Shown: positions 34,024 to 43,313, numbered from the stretch's first letter. The stretch: DNA of 64,000 nt from Mycolicibacter longobardus (GCF_002102265.1 NZ_LQPG01000007.1:248001-312000), one strand, 5' to 3'. Numbers and translations are program-made. Notes: a model not told the origin generated them from the sequence alone.

Positions 34024-34638
34024 TCAGCGCAAGGCACGCAGGCTGCGGCTTGTCCTGGTCAGGTAGTCGGCGACCAGCTCCGGCCGGATCGGCCAGTCGC
34101 GCGTGGTGATCAGCAGCGCGTACAGACCGAGCAGGAAGAAGACGGCGCTGTTCATGGCGACGACGTCCTCGTCGATCTCGCCGCGCTCCCGCGCCACTTC
34201 GATGCGCTCGGCGATCAAGACGATCAACGGGTGATGCTCGCCACTCTCAGCGGGCGGGCGGGTCGGCGAGAAATGCAGCGCCAGAAACTCGGTGAACAAT
34301 GGATCACCCAGGCGCCGCTCCAGGTCGATGACCAGGCGCGCAGCTTCGGCCAGTATGTCGGAAAGGTCGTGGTGTTTAACCAGAAACTTCCCGAACTGCT
34401 TGGCTATCCGCTCTTCCTCCCGGCGCTCCAGCTCCAGCAGCACATGCTCCTTGGTGGGGAAGTGAAAGAAGAACGTTCCGTGTGCAACGCCGGCGGCGGC
34501 CACAATGGCGCCGACGTCGGCCTGAGCCATCCCGGTTCGCTTGAACTCTGCGGTTGCCGCGCCCAACAGTCGCTCCCGCGTCTGCAGGCGCCGGGCTTCG
34601 CGCGCCGTCACCTTGTCTGACTTGTCCGCCACGGCCAT
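34024..34638 (-). CDS. TetR-family transcriptional regulator
   Basis: 204 residues. The N-terminal domain has RLLGAATAEFKRTGMAQADVGAI and the recognition segment AGVAHGTFFFHFPTKEHVLLEL. The ligand domain is helical. It stands between the arsenic genes and the Bfd/ligase operon. Its own flanks hold the two TGACTYAAGTCA copies. Targets are probably the Bfd/ligase/amidohydrolase genes upstream rather than the arsenic genes, but that is inference. Confidence 0.9.
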   Translation of the reverse strand: MAVADKSDKVTAREARRLQTRERLLGAATAEFKRTGMAQADVGAIVAAAGVAHGTFFFHFPTKEHVLLELERREEERIAKQFGKFLVKHHDLSDILAEAARLVIDLERRLGDPLFTEFLALHFSPTRPPAESGEHHPLIVLIAERIEVARERGEIDEDVVAMNSAVFFLLGLYALLITTRDWPIRPELVADYLTRTSRSLRALR

Positions 34639-34720
34639 GCCCGCATCCCTCTACCGACCGACTTTCCACCAACCGCCGGTCACGACAGTAGCGCCTCATC
34701 GGTTACACACGCATCAATGG

Positions 34721-34732
34721 TGACTCAAGTCA
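34721..34732. promoter_or_regulatory. TGACTCAAGTCA, candidate operator 2
   Basis: One mismatch from the perfect palindrome at 33993-34004. It overlaps the last codons of the Bfd-like gene and lies 83 bp upstream of the TetR start, a suitable place for autoregulation. Confidence 0.45.
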
Positions 34733-34907
34733 GCGACGGTGACTCGTGCAGGGCCGTCGCGATCAGGGCGCGAACGTTGTTTCGGCAGCGCCCGCACACC
34801 GTGCCCGCGCCGGTCCTCTCACCGACTTTTTTGGTGGTCGACGCACCCGCCTCGACGGCGTCGGTCACCTGCTGACTGGTCACCCCGGCGCACAGGCAGA
34901 CGTACAC
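34725..34907 (-). CDS. Bfd-like [2Fe-2S] protein
   Basis: 60 residues with the CxC...CxxC cluster of the BFD fold: Cys4, Cys6 (MYVCLCAGVT), Cys38 and Cys41 (TVCGRCRNN). Bfd reduces bacterioferritin iron; similar small domains also act as electron carriers or assembly parts of oxidoreductases. Here it follows a CoA ligase by 6 bp on the same strand, with no bacterioferritin gene nearby, so the iron role is not supported by context. Confidence 0.9.
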   Translation of the reverse strand: MYVCLCAGVTSQQVTDAVEAGASTTKKVGERTGAGTVCGRCRNNVRALIATALHESPSLT

Positions 34908-34913
34908 GGCCCG

Positions 34914-36377
34914 TCACACCCCGGTCTCGCGGACCCTTGCCTCCAGCTGCGCCTTGTCCACCTTCCCGGTGGCGTTCAGGGGCAGCTCGTCCACGAAGCA
35001 CACCGACCGCGGAACCTTGAACCCGGCCATCCGGTCTCGGCTCCAGGCGATCAGATCCGATTCGGAAGTCAGCGTGTCCGAGGCCTTTCTCACCACGAAG
35101 GCCTTGCCCACCTGCCCGAGCCGCTGATCGGGGACGCCGATCACCGCAACCTGCGAGATGGCCGGATGCTCCAGCAGGAATCCCTCGATCTCGGCAGGGT
35201 AGGCGTTGAATCCGCCGACGATGAACATGTCCTTCTTGCGGCCGACGATCCGCAGCCGGCCGGCGGCGTCCAGCGTCCCGACGTCCCCGGTGTGCAACCA
35301 GCCCTCGGCGTCGATCGCCTCGGCGGTCGCCGCCGGGTCGTCGAGGTAGCCGACCATCACGTTGTAGCCGCGCACCAGAACCTCGCCATCTTCGGCGATA
35401 CGCAATTCGATGTCCTCGCAGGCCTGCCCGGCGGTGGTCGCGATGTCTTCGAACGAGTCACCGCGGCGCGACGCCGTCACCGTACCGGCTTCGGTCAGAC
35501 CGTAGCCGGTCATGATGGACCGGAACGGCAACTCGCTTCGGATCCTGCGGACGAGGTCCACCGGGATGTCCGCGGCGCCGGTGACCGCGGCACGCAAGGA
35601 CGACAGATCCCGCGTCCCGCCCGCATCCAGCAGTGACTGATACAGCGTCGGCGGCCCGGGCAGCATGGTGATGCGTTCGGCTTCAATGAGTTCCAGCACG
35701 GCATCGACATCGAAGACCCGGACCGGCACCATAGTGGCGCCCCGGATACACGAGGCGATGCAACCCGCCTTGTAACCGAAGGTGTGGAAGAACGGATTGA
35801 CCATCAGGTACCGGTCGCCCTCGCGCAGATCAGCCAGATCACACCATTCGGCGTAGAGCCGCAGGTTCTGGCGATGGGTCATCATCACGCCCTTGGGCCG
35901 GCCGGTCGTGCCCGAGGTGAAGATGATGTCGGCGATGTCATCGCCGTCGACCGCACGTTCCAGCGGTGAGCCGGAGCCCAGGAAGTCCGATTTCAGGTCG
36001 ATGACCGGGACGCCGGGCGGGGCGGTGAAATCCAGTCCGAGAAAACCCTTCTCGACCAGGACGAGCTTCGCCCCGCTGCGGCGGATGATGTCTTCGGCCT
36101 CGGCCGGTTTGAATCGGGTGTTCACCGGAACCAGCACCCCACCGGCGGTCAGCAGACCGAACGCGGCGATGATCCAGTCCGCGGAGTTCGGCGCCCAGAC
36201 CGCCACCCGATCACCCGTGGCGACGCCCGCGGCTGCGAATGCGCCTGCCGCGCAACGGACCCGGTCGGCCAGCTCGGTGAAGCTCAGCCGGACCGGGCCG
36301 TCGGCGATCGCCTCGGAGTCCCCGAAGCGATCGCCGACGCTCAGGACCATCTCGGGAATGGTCTGCCAGCGTGGCAC
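34914..36377 (-). CDS. AMP-forming acyl-CoA synthetase (FadD3-like)
   Basis: 487 residues, ANL motifs intact: P-loop FTSGTTGRPKGVMMTH, TGYGLTEAGT, hinge LHTGDVGTLDAAG, RKKDMFIVGGFNAYPAEIE, and catalytic lysine NATGKVDKAQLE. Length and motif layout resemble FadD3, which activates the ring C/D propionate HIP in steroid catabolism, but similar ligases are widespread. The GTG at 36377 is very near the upstream stop; ATG at residue 10 is an alternative. In an operon with the amidohydrolase 36380-37570 and the Bfd-like gene. Confidence 0.9.
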   Translation of the reverse strand: MPRWQTIPEMVLSVGDRFGDSEAIADGPVRLSFTELADRVRCAAGAFAAAGVATGDRVAVWAPNSADWIIAAFGLLTAGGVLVPVNTRFKPAEAEDIIRRSGAKLVLVEKGFLGLDFTAPPGVPVIDLKSDFLGSGSPLERAVDGDDIADIIFTSGTTGRPKGVMMTHRQNLRLYAEWCDLADLREGDRYLMVNPFFHTFGYKAGCIASCIRGATMVPVRVFDVDAVLELIEAERITMLPGPPTLYQSLLDAGGTRDLSSLRAAVTGAADIPVDLVRRIRSELPFRSIMTGYGLTEAGTVTASRRGDSFEDIATTAGQACEDIELRIAEDGEVLVRGYNVMVGYLDDPAATAEAIDAEGWLHTGDVGTLDAAGRLRIVGRKKDMFIVGGFNAYPAEIEGFLLEHPAISQVAVIGVPDQRLGQVGKAFVVRKASDTLTSESDLIAWSRDRMAGFKVPRSVCFVDELPLNATGKVDKAQLEARVRETGV

Positions 36378-36379
36378 TC

Positions 36380-37570
36380 CTAGACGGTGACGAGCCGACC
36401 GAGGTTGCCGCCCATGATCTTGGCCTGGTCCTCGACGGGAAGGTGCGACAGCGCCGTCACGTAGTGCGTCGGCTCGGCCAGCCCCTCGGGATGCGGCCAG
36501 TCCGAACCGTAGAGCACCTGGTCCACACCGATCAGGTTGATCAGGTCGTCGATGCCCTCTTCATAGAAGGGGCTGACGTAGATGCGGTTCTTGATCTCCT
36601 CCATCGGGTTGCCCAGGAAGGCTTCCGGCGCCTTCTTGTACACCTCGGCCATGGAGTCCAACAGCGGGAACATCCACTTGGACCCGGCCTCCACGATGCC
36701 CACCTTGAGCTTCGGGTGGCGGAACAGCGCACCGTGAATCACCCAGGAGGCCACCGCATCCTGAATCGGGCGCCATTCGTTGAGGATCGACATGGCGTTG
36801 GTCTGGAACGGCAACATCTCCTGGGTGGCACCGTCCCATTCGGAGGTGTAGCGGGAGTAGCCGCTGTCCGACGAATGCATCCCGACGAACACGTCGTACT
36901 CGACGCACTTCTCCCAGAACGGGTCGAACTCGGGCAACGCGAAGGACCGCGGACCGCGGAAGCCGGGCACCGGCGCCGGCCGGATCAGGATGGCGCGGGC
37001 GCCGCGCTTGACCGCCCAGTCCAGTTCCTCGATGGCCTTCTCCACGATGGGCAGGGTGATCACCGGCGTGGTGAAGATGCGATTCTTGTAGTTGAAGCCC
37101 CAGACCTCGTCCAGCCACTCGTTGAGCGCGTGGATGATGACGTGGATCGCCACCGGGTCGTCGCGCAGCCGCTCCTCGATCAGGCTTGCCAGGGTGGGGA
37201 ACATCAGCGAGCGGTCGACACCCAGCTCGTCCATCAGCTCCAGGCGCGGGGCTGGCTCGAAGAACGCCGGAATCGACTTCATCGGCTCACCGAACAGCTC
37301 ACGCTTGCTCTTGCCGTCGGGGTTGCCGAACTTGAAGTACTCCTCCCAGGCGCCGGGCTTGGCCACCACCGAGAACGTGGGGTTGGGGATGTACTCGCTG
37401 ATCTGGCCGCGGATGGCGATCTTGGTGCGGCCCTTGATCTCCACGTACTGGACGATGTCCTTGTATTCCTTGGGCAGGTACTTGGTCATCGCCTCCGGCG
37501 GCTCATAGAGGTGATTGTCGGCATCGAACAGAGGAAACGGGATGTCGACGCGATGTGACAGTTGGCCCAT
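36380..37570 (-). CDS. amidohydrolase family 2 protein
   Basis: 396 residues. Metal-site strands are LFDADNHLYEPPEAM, GMHSSDSGYSRYTSEWDG, VEAGSKWMFPLLDS and LYGSDWPHPEGLAEPTH. A near paralogue of 13470-14720 and of the partial gene at 2-529. It has its own promoter region after the converging FadD stop, with the perfect dyad at 37592-37608. The following gene is the FadD3-like ligase. Substrate probably a CoA ester or acid of the same pathway. Confidence 0.9.
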   Translation of the reverse strand: MGQLSHRVDIPFPLFDADNHLYEPPEAMTKYLPKEYKDIVQYVEIKGRTKIAIRGQISEYIPNPTFSVVAKPGAWEEYFKFGNPDGKSKRELFGEPMKSIPAFFEPAPRLELMDELGVDRSLMFPTLASLIEERLRDDPVAIHVIIHALNEWLDEVWGFNYKNRIFTTPVITLPIVEKAIEELDWAVKRGARAILIRPAPVPGFRGPRSFALPEFDPFWEKCVEYDVFVGMHSSDSGYSRYTSEWDGATQEMLPFQTNAMSILNEWRPIQDAVASWVIHGALFRHPKLKVGIVEAGSKWMFPLLDSMAEVYKKAPEAFLGNPMEEIKNRIYVSPFYEEGIDDLINLIGVDQVLYGSDWPHPEGLAEPTHYVTALSHLPVEDQAKIMGGNLGRLVTV

Positions 37571-37591
37571 GAAATGCTCCTTTTCGGTTCA

Positions 37592-37608
37592 TGAGAATCA
37601 TATTCTCA
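37592..37608. promoter_or_regulatory. perfect dyad TGAGAAT-CAT-ATTCTCA
   Basis: A 7-3-7 perfect inverted repeat 22 bp upstream of the amidohydrolase start, overlapping the stop codon of the preceding FadD gene. GAGAAT half-sites recur at 39172-39190 in the other promoter region of this block. The TetR encoded at 39954-40607 is the natural candidate binder. Confidence 0.6.
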
Positions 37609-39156
37609 CGCGCTGGCTGTTGCAACACTCTCGGCAAGCTGCGTGCGCACCAGGTACTTCTGCACCTTGCCGCTCGCGGTACGCGGGAAGTCCTCCACCT
37701 CGTGCAGCCCCTCGGGCCACTTCTGCGGTGCCACACCCGTCCGCTCGAAGTGCTCCCGCACTTGCGCCATGGTCGGCAATGCGCACCCCGGCTTGAGCCG
37801 CAGCACCGCCACCGCCCGCTCCCCCAGCCGGGCATCCGGCACCGCCACCACGATCGCCTCGGCCACGGCCGGCATCCCCAGCAGGACGTCCTCGACCTCG
37901 ACCGCACTGATGTTCTCGCCGCCGCGGATGATGACGTCGGCTTTGCGGTCGGTGATGGTCAGATATCCATCCGCATCGAGTACCCCGATATCCCCGGTGT
38001 GGTACCAGCCGTCGGCGTCGAACGCCGCCTCGGTCAGCGCGTCGTCGGTGTAGCCCAGGCACAGATCGGGTCCGCGGCTCAGTATTTCGCCGTCGTCCGC
38101 CAGCCGCACCTCCACGCCGGGCCGGGCATCGCCGTCGGTGAACAGGCGCTTGTCCTCCGGGGCGCTCGGGCCCGAACCGGTGATCGACGGATGTTCGGTG
38201 CTGCCGTAGGAGCGGAAGACGAAGATGCCCAGATCGGCCAGTCGACGGGTGACCGCGGGGGGCACCGTCGACCCGCCGAGGCCGACGTGGCGAATGTGAC
38301 GCAGGTGCTCATCGTTGAAATCCGGATGATCCAGCAGGCTGGTGACGAAGTACGGCGGCCCGCCGCCGATCGACACCCCCTCGTCGGCCATCAATGCGAG
38401 CACCTTCGCCGGATCCCAGACGTCGGCGAGATCGATCGGCGCCCCCTCCAGCACCGGGATGAGGAAGGCCCCGACCATCCCGATGAAGTGTCCGACCGGG
38501 GTGGCGGTGAGCTGGCGGCCGCGGTCCTTGGGGTAGTTGGCGAGCAGCTGACGGGTCTCGCAGCACAGCGTCTGGTGGCTGTGGATGACGCCCTTGGGTT
38601 GCCGGGTGGTGCCGGAGGTGAACGCGATCAACGCCGGCCCGCCCGGGTCGGTGGCCAGCGTGCCGGCCATCGGCTCGTTGGCGAGCAGGTCATCGAAGTC
38701 CCTACCCACCACCCCGACAATTGGGACATCTGCGCAGAGTTCGGGGCGAAAGCTCATCCGCCCGAACCGCTCCGCGGTGATGAACACCCGCGGCCGGCTG
38801 GCGGACAGGATGTAGCCCAGTTCCCGGGGCCCGTAGAAGTGCACGACCGGTACCACCACCGCACCGAGGAACGCCGCCGCCCAGAACGTGGCCGCCGCCT
38901 CCACCCAGTTGGGCAGTTGGAAAGCCACCACGTCACCCGGCCCGACGCCACGGGCCCGCAGCCCGGCCGCCAGCCGGCGGGCGACATGCTCCACATCGCC
39001 GAAGGTCCCCTGCCACGGCCGAACCGCCGAGTGCACCTCAAATCGCGTGTCGGGGCCCGCGGCCAACCCGGCGGATAGCAGGTCACCGAGGGTTTCGCCG
39101 GTCCACCACCCCTGCTCTTCATAGCGCCGGACCAGGTCAGCGGGTATCTTTCGCAT
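37606..39156 (-). CDS. AMP-forming acyl-CoA synthetase
   Basis: 516 residues from ATG at 39156; the frame upstream is rejected because it runs antisense through the divergent crotonase. P-loop IAFTSGTTRQPKGVIHSH has arginine for the usual glycine, FRSYGSTEHPS, hinge WYHTGDIGVLDADG, RGGENISAVEVED and catalytic lysine TASGKVQKYLVR are present. Divergently transcribed from the crotonase at 39214, sharing a control region with GAGAAT half-sites. Probably an acid-CoA ligase for a cyclic or branched acid, as the other members here. Confidence 0.9.
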   Translation of the reverse strand: MRKIPADLVRRYEEQGWWTGETLGDLLSAGLAAGPDTRFEVHSAVRPWQGTFGDVEHVARRLAAGLRARGVGPGDVVAFQLPNWVEAAATFWAAAFLGAVVVPVVHFYGPRELGYILSASRPRVFITAERFGRMSFRPELCADVPIVGVVGRDFDDLLANEPMAGTLATDPGGPALIAFTSGTTRQPKGVIHSHQTLCCETRQLLANYPKDRGRQLTATPVGHFIGMVGAFLIPVLEGAPIDLADVWDPAKVLALMADEGVSIGGGPPYFVTSLLDHPDFNDEHLRHIRHVGLGGSTVPPAVTRRLADLGIFVFRSYGSTEHPSITGSGPSAPEDKRLFTDGDARPGVEVRLADDGEILSRGPDLCLGYTDDALTEAAFDADGWYHTGDIGVLDADGYLTITDRKADVIIRGGENISAVEVEDVLLGMPAVAEAIVVAVPDARLGERAVAVLRLKPGCALPTMAQVREHFERTGVAPQKWPEGLHEVEDFPRTASGKVQKYLVRTQLAESVATASA

Positions 39157-39213
39157 CTTGTCAGCGATGATATTCTCCGTTTTTGAGAATGCCAATATCT
39201 TGAGTGGAGAGCC
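39157..39213. promoter_or_regulatory. divergent promoter with GAGAAT half-sites
   Basis: The 57-bp region between the FadD and crotonase genes contains ATTCTC at 39172-39177 and GAGAAT at 39185-39190 (7-bp spacer), and a partial match to the dyad at 37592-37608 (TGAGAAT-GCC-AATATCT, 39184-39200). Likely operator of the nearby TetR. Confidence 0.5.
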
Positions 39214-39957
39214 ATGGGCTACGAAAGTCCGGACGAGCTGGATGTCCAACTGGACGACGGACTGGCCGTCATCACCATCGACCGGCCACAGGCCCGCAAT
39301 GCCATCGCTCCCGAAACCATGGATCAACTCGACCGGGCACTGGACAAGGTCGCCGGAGCGCAGGCGCTGGTCATCACCGGCGGCGGCGACCGCGCGTTCG
39401 TCTCCGGCGGTGACCTCAAGCAGCTCGCCGCCCTGCGCACCGAGCCGGAAGCCGCCGCGATGGCGTGGCGGATGCGCACACTGTGCGATCGGATCGCGGC
39501 CTTTCCGGCACCGGTCATCGCCGCGCTGAACGGCCACGCGCTCGGTGGTGGCGCCGAGGTCGCGGTGGCCGCCGACATCCGGATCGCCGCCGCGGACGTC
39601 AAGATCGCGTTCAATCAGGTGTCGCTGGCGATCATGCCCGCCTGGGGCGGCGCCGAGCGCCTGGCCAAACTGGTCGGATACAGCGAGGCCCTGTTGCTGG
39701 CCGGCACCGGGACCGTGCTGGACGCATCGGCGGCCGAACGGATCGGCCTGGTGAATCGGGTGGTGCCGCGGGAATCGTTCGACGCCGAATGGCGCGCGTT
39801 GGCCCGGTCGTTGGCCAACCCGTCGGCGGGTGAGATCAAACGGGTGCTCGGCGGCGCGTCGGCGGACGAGGCGGTGGCGGCGTTCGCCCGGCTGTGGGTC
39901 TCCGACGAACACTGGGCGGCCGCGGACCGCCTGCAGCAGCGCAGGACGCAGCGCTAG
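39214..39957 (+). CDS. crotonase-fold enoyl-CoA hydratase/isomerase
   Basis: 247 residues with GTGGAGAG upstream of ATG. IDRPQARNAI, RAFVSGGDLKQL and LNGHALGGGAEVAVAAD retain the first glutamate; the second is glutamine (AFNQVSLAI). An EchA of this kind may be an isomerase or a weak hydratase. Convergent with the TetR gene (4-bp overlap) and divergent from the FadD gene, so all three are likely in the same regulon. Confidence 0.9.
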   Translation: MGYESPDELDVQLDDGLAVITIDRPQARNAIAPETMDQLDRALDKVAGAQALVITGGGDRAFVSGGDLKQLAALRTEPEAAAMAWRMRTLCDRIAAFPAPVIAALNGHALGGGAEVAVAADIRIAAADVKIAFNQVSLAIMPAWGGAERLAKLVGYSEALLLAGTGTVLDASAAERIGLVNRVVPRESFDAEWRALARSLANPSAGEIKRVLGGASADEAVAAFARLWVSDEHWAAADRLQQRRTQR

Positions 39958-40607
39958 TGCGCGACCGGCCCCGATGCCAGCACGCCGCCCATGATCGGGG
40001 CGTGCGGCGGCGGGTCACCCTCGAATCGGCGCAGCCAGCGCTCGACGAACTCGATGGTCTCGGCATGGCCCAGGGTCATGCCCAAGCCCTCCTGCTCGAT
40101 GATCAGCATCCGCGACGCGCTGGTCATCAGCACCATCAACACCGTCGGCGGGAACTCCTGCGCGTCGATGCCGTAGCCCGCCAGCAGTCCGGCCACCGCG
40201 GCGATCTGTTCCGCGCGAAGCCGCTCCGCGTAGCTGGCGATCTCGGCCCGCAACGTCTCACGCTGGTTGGCCAACTCGATGAACTGCATGGTCAGCGCGG
40301 TCCACGCCGGGTCGGTGTTGAATCGCCACAGCGCCCACAACGGCTGCGGCGACTCGAGCGCGGCGGCCTGCTCCTGCAGGCCCTGATCGCCGCGCCGGCG
40401 GAAAATCGCGAGGAACAAGTCGTCCATGGTGCGGAAGTAGTAGTGCACGAGCTGGTGCTTGAGGCCGGCCTGCTCCGCCACCCGCCGCGAGCTGACCCCA
40501 CCGGCGCCGACCGTCAACAGCAGCTCTTCGGCGGCATCGAGCAGCAGCGTCCGGTTCTTCGCTTCCGGGGCCCCAATCCTGCGCTGCCCCTTACCCGAAT
40601 CCGGCAT
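39954..40607 (-). CDS. TetR-family transcriptional regulator
   Basis: 217 residues from ATG at 40607 (GGAG 8 bases upstream); GTG at 40616 is possible. The helix-turn-helix is GGVSSRRVAEQAGLKHQLVHYYF, written in two parts: SSRRVAEQAGLKH and QLVHYYF. The C-terminal domain is helical with FIELANQRETLRAEIASY. Adjacent to the GAGAAT motif group. It probably represses the FadD, crotonase and amidohydrolase promoters in response to a pathway CoA ester. Confidence 0.9.
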   Translation of the reverse strand: MPDSGKGQRRIGAPEAKNRTLLLDAAEELLLTVGAGGVSSRRVAEQAGLKHQLVHYYFRTMDDLFLAIFRRRGDQGLQEQAAALESPQPLWALWRFNTDPAWTALTMQFIELANQRETLRAEIASYAERLRAEQIAAVAGLLAGYGIDAQEFPPTVLMVLMTSASRMLIIEQEGLGMTLGHAETIEFVERWLRRFEGDPPPHAPIMGGVLASGPVAH

Positions 40608-40743
40608 ACCGTCCACTCCGCATCGCCGTCGCCGCCTTTACATGTCCGGCGGCCATCGTAATGCCGCCCAACTCTTGACCCTCTAACCCCGCCCATGCTA
40701 AGCAGGTGCACAGCAGCTGTCAGCCCGTTCTGCAGAGAGGTCC

Positions 40744-42045
40744 ATGTTGACCGACTTCGAGACGATCGACTTCTTCACCGATCAGTCCCTGGTGCCCGAT
40801 CCGCACCCGTACTTCGACTACCTGCGGTCCCAGAACCCGGTCACTCCGCTGGGCGTTTACGGCGTGGTCGCCGTGACCGGTCACGAAGAGGCAAACGAGA
40901 TCTACCGCGACTCCGAAACCTTCTCCAACCTGGTCGCGGTCGGCGGGCCGTTCCCACCGCTGCCGTTCACGCCCGAGGGCGACGACATCGGCGAGCAGAT
41001 CGAGGAGCACCGCCACCTGATGCCGATGACCGAGCACATGGTCACCATGGACCCGCCGATGCACACCAAGGCCCGGTCGCTGCTGAACAGGCTGCTCACC
41101 CCGAAGCGGCTCAAGGAGAACCAGGACTTCATGTGGAAGCTGGCCGACCGCCAGCTCGACTACTTCATCGACAGCGGCAGCTGTGAATTCCTCTCCGAGT
41201 ATGCGAGGCCGTTCGCACTGCTGGTGGTCGCCGACCTGCTCGGTGTGCCCGAGGAGGACCGGCCGGCGTTCCAGCAGGTGCTGGGCGCGCCGCAGCCCGG
41301 TGCCCGGATCGGCTCGCTGGATCACGAAGAGCTGGCCCACGACCCGCTGGCCTGGCTGGACGACAAGTTCAGCCGCTACCTGAGTGAGCGGCGGGAGAGT
41401 CCGCGCGCCGACGTGCTGACCGACTTGGCCACCGCCACCTATGAGGACGGGTCCATCCCGGAGATCGCCGACGTGGTCAAAAGCGCCACGTTCCTGTTCG
41501 GGGCGGGGCAGGAGACCACCACCAAGCTGCTCAGCGCGGCACTGCGGTTCCTGGCCGAGGATCCCGCCCTGGTCGAACAGCTCCGGGCGGACCGCAGCAA
41601 GATCCCGAACTTCCTCGAGGAGACCCTGCGACTGGAAAGCCCGGTGAAGACCGACCCCCGGCTGGTGCGCAGGACCACCACGCTGGGCGGGGTCGAACTC
41701 AAGGCCGGCACCGTCGTGGTCATGTTCCCCGGGGCGGTCAATCGCGACCCCCGCAAGTTCGAGAACCCGCACGAGCTGCGGATCGACCGGCCCAACGTCC
41801 GCGAGCACCTGGCGTTCGCCCGCGGCAGCCACACCTGTCCGGGCTCACCGCTGGCGCGTGCCGAGAGCCGAATCTCGCTGGAACGAATCCTGGACCGCAT
41901 GACCGACATCCGGATCAACGAGGCACACCACGGCCCGGCAGGCCAGCGCCGGTACACCTTCGAGCCGACCTTCATCCTGCGCGGCCTCACCGAGCTGCAC
42001 CTGGAATTCACCCCGGTGGCGGCTCCCGTCACCGCGGGCCTGTAG
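40744..42045 (+). CDS. cytochrome P450
   Basis: 433 residues, soluble bacterial class. The heme loop is FARGSHTCPGSPLARAE, the I-helix FGAGQETTTKL and the K-helix EETLR. The glycine-containing FARG loop lacks the usual F-x-x-G-x-H form only slightly. It would use a ferredoxin and reductase to hydroxylate a hydrophobic substrate. It is first of a P450 - P450 - mycofactocin SDR series; the only ferredoxin in the window is at 52428-52625. Confidence 0.93.
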   Translation: MLTDFETIDFFTDQSLVPDPHPYFDYLRSQNPVTPLGVYGVVAVTGHEEANEIYRDSETFSNLVAVGGPFPPLPFTPEGDDIGEQIEEHRHLMPMTEHMVTMDPPMHTKARSLLNRLLTPKRLKENQDFMWKLADRQLDYFIDSGSCEFLSEYARPFALLVVADLLGVPEEDRPAFQQVLGAPQPGARIGSLDHEELAHDPLAWLDDKFSRYLSERRESPRADVLTDLATATYEDGSIPEIADVVKSATFLFGAGQETTTKLLSAALRFLAEDPALVEQLRADRSKIPNFLEETLRLESPVKTDPRLVRRTTTLGGVELKAGTVVVMFPGAVNRDPRKFENPHELRIDRPNVREHLAFARGSHTCPGSPLARAESRISLERILDRMTDIRINEAHHGPAGQRRYTFEPTFILRGLTELHLEFTPVAAPVTAGL

Positions 42046-42080
42046 ATCGCAGCTCTGCCGACACGAGGGACGGAACAACC

Positions 42081-43286
42081 ATGACGGCCACCACCACCGA
42101 CGAAGCTCGCTACGACCCTTACGACGTCGAACTCAACAACAACCCGTACCCGATGTTTCGCCGGCTGCGCGAAGAGGCACCGCTGTACTACAACGCCGAG
42201 CACGATTTCTACGCGTTGAGCCGATTCGAAGACGTGCACGCCGCGTTCACCGACTATCAGACGTTCAGTTCGGCCAGGGGCGCCGTGCTGGAGATCATCA
42301 AGTCCGGCATGGAGATTCCGCCGGGCATCATCATCTTCGAGGACCCGCCGATCCACGACATCCACCGCAACCTGATGGCCGGGATGTTCAGCCCGCGCCG
42401 GATGAACGCGCTGGAATCGCAGATCCGGGAGTACTGCGCGCGCTGCCTGGACCCACTGGTGGGCACCGGGAAATTCGACTTCGTCAACGACCTCGGCGCC
42501 GAGATGCCGATGCGGGTGATCGGCATGCTGCTGGGCATCCCCGAGGAGGACCAGAAGCACGTCACCGAGCACGGCGACGCCACCATCCGCACCGAACCGG
42601 GTCAGAAGATGACCGACAACCCGGACGGTCCGATCGCCACCGGTGACGTGTTCGCCGACTACATCGACTGGCGTGCCAAGCATCCGTCCGACGACCTGAT
42701 CACCGAGCTGATGAACGCGGAGTTCGAGGACGAAACCGGCACCCGCCGACGGATGGGCCGCGAGGAGCTGCACCTGTTTCTCACGGTGCTGGCCACGGCC
42801 GGCAGTGAGACCACCACCCGGCTGATCGGCTGGAGCGGCAAGGTGCTGGCCGAGCACCCGGACCAGCGGGCCGAGATGGCCGCCAACTTCGCCCTGATTC
42901 CGCGTGCTGTGGAGGAACTGGTGCGGTTCGAACCGCCGGCACCGCAGGCAGCCCGCTACGTCACCCGTGACGTGGAGTACTACGGGCAGACCGTGCCGGA
43001 GGGCTCCGCGATGCTGCTGCTGATCGGCGCCGCCAACCGGGACCACCGCCGGTTCCCGCCGGACGGCGACGTGTTCGACATCCATCGGGAACGCCGCCCG
43101 CACCTGGGTTTCGGGCAGGGCACCCACTTCTGCGTCGGCAACGCGCTGGCCCGGCTGGAAACGCGTATCGCCCTTGAGGAGATCCTCAAGCGCTTCCCCG
43201 AGTGGGAGGTCGATCTGTCGGCGACGCAGATCTCGCCGACGTCGACAGTGCGAGGCTGGGTCTCCATGCCGGCGAGCATTCCCTGA
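42081..43286 (+). CDS. cytochrome P450
   Basis: 401 residues. Heme loop LGFGQGTHFCVGNALARLE, I-helix ATAGSETTTRLIG, K-helix EELVRFEPP. Of the actinobacterial CYP class that acts on steroid- or terpenoid-like substrates. GAGGGACGG precedes the ATG. It follows the first P450 by 35 bp and precedes the SDR by 27 bp. The two P450s are divergent in sequence, so they are probably not redundant. Confidence 0.93.
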   Translation: MTATTTDEARYDPYDVELNNNPYPMFRRLREEAPLYYNAEHDFYALSRFEDVHAAFTDYQTFSSARGAVLEIIKSGMEIPPGIIIFEDPPIHDIHRNLMAGMFSPRRMNALESQIREYCARCLDPLVGTGKFDFVNDLGAEMPMRVIGMLLGIPEEDQKHVTEHGDATIRTEPGQKMTDNPDGPIATGDVFADYIDWRAKHPSDDLITELMNAEFEDETGTRRRMGREELHLFLTVLATAGSETTTRLIGWSGKVLAEHPDQRAEMAANFALIPRAVEELVRFEPPAPQAARYVTRDVEYYGQTVPEGSAMLLLIGAANRDHRRFPPDGDVFDIHRERRPHLGFGQGTHFCVGNALARLETRIALEEILKRFPEWEVDLSATQISPTSTVRGWVSMPASIP

Positions 43287-43313
43287 TTTCACAACCAACG
43301 AATCGAGGTTTCC

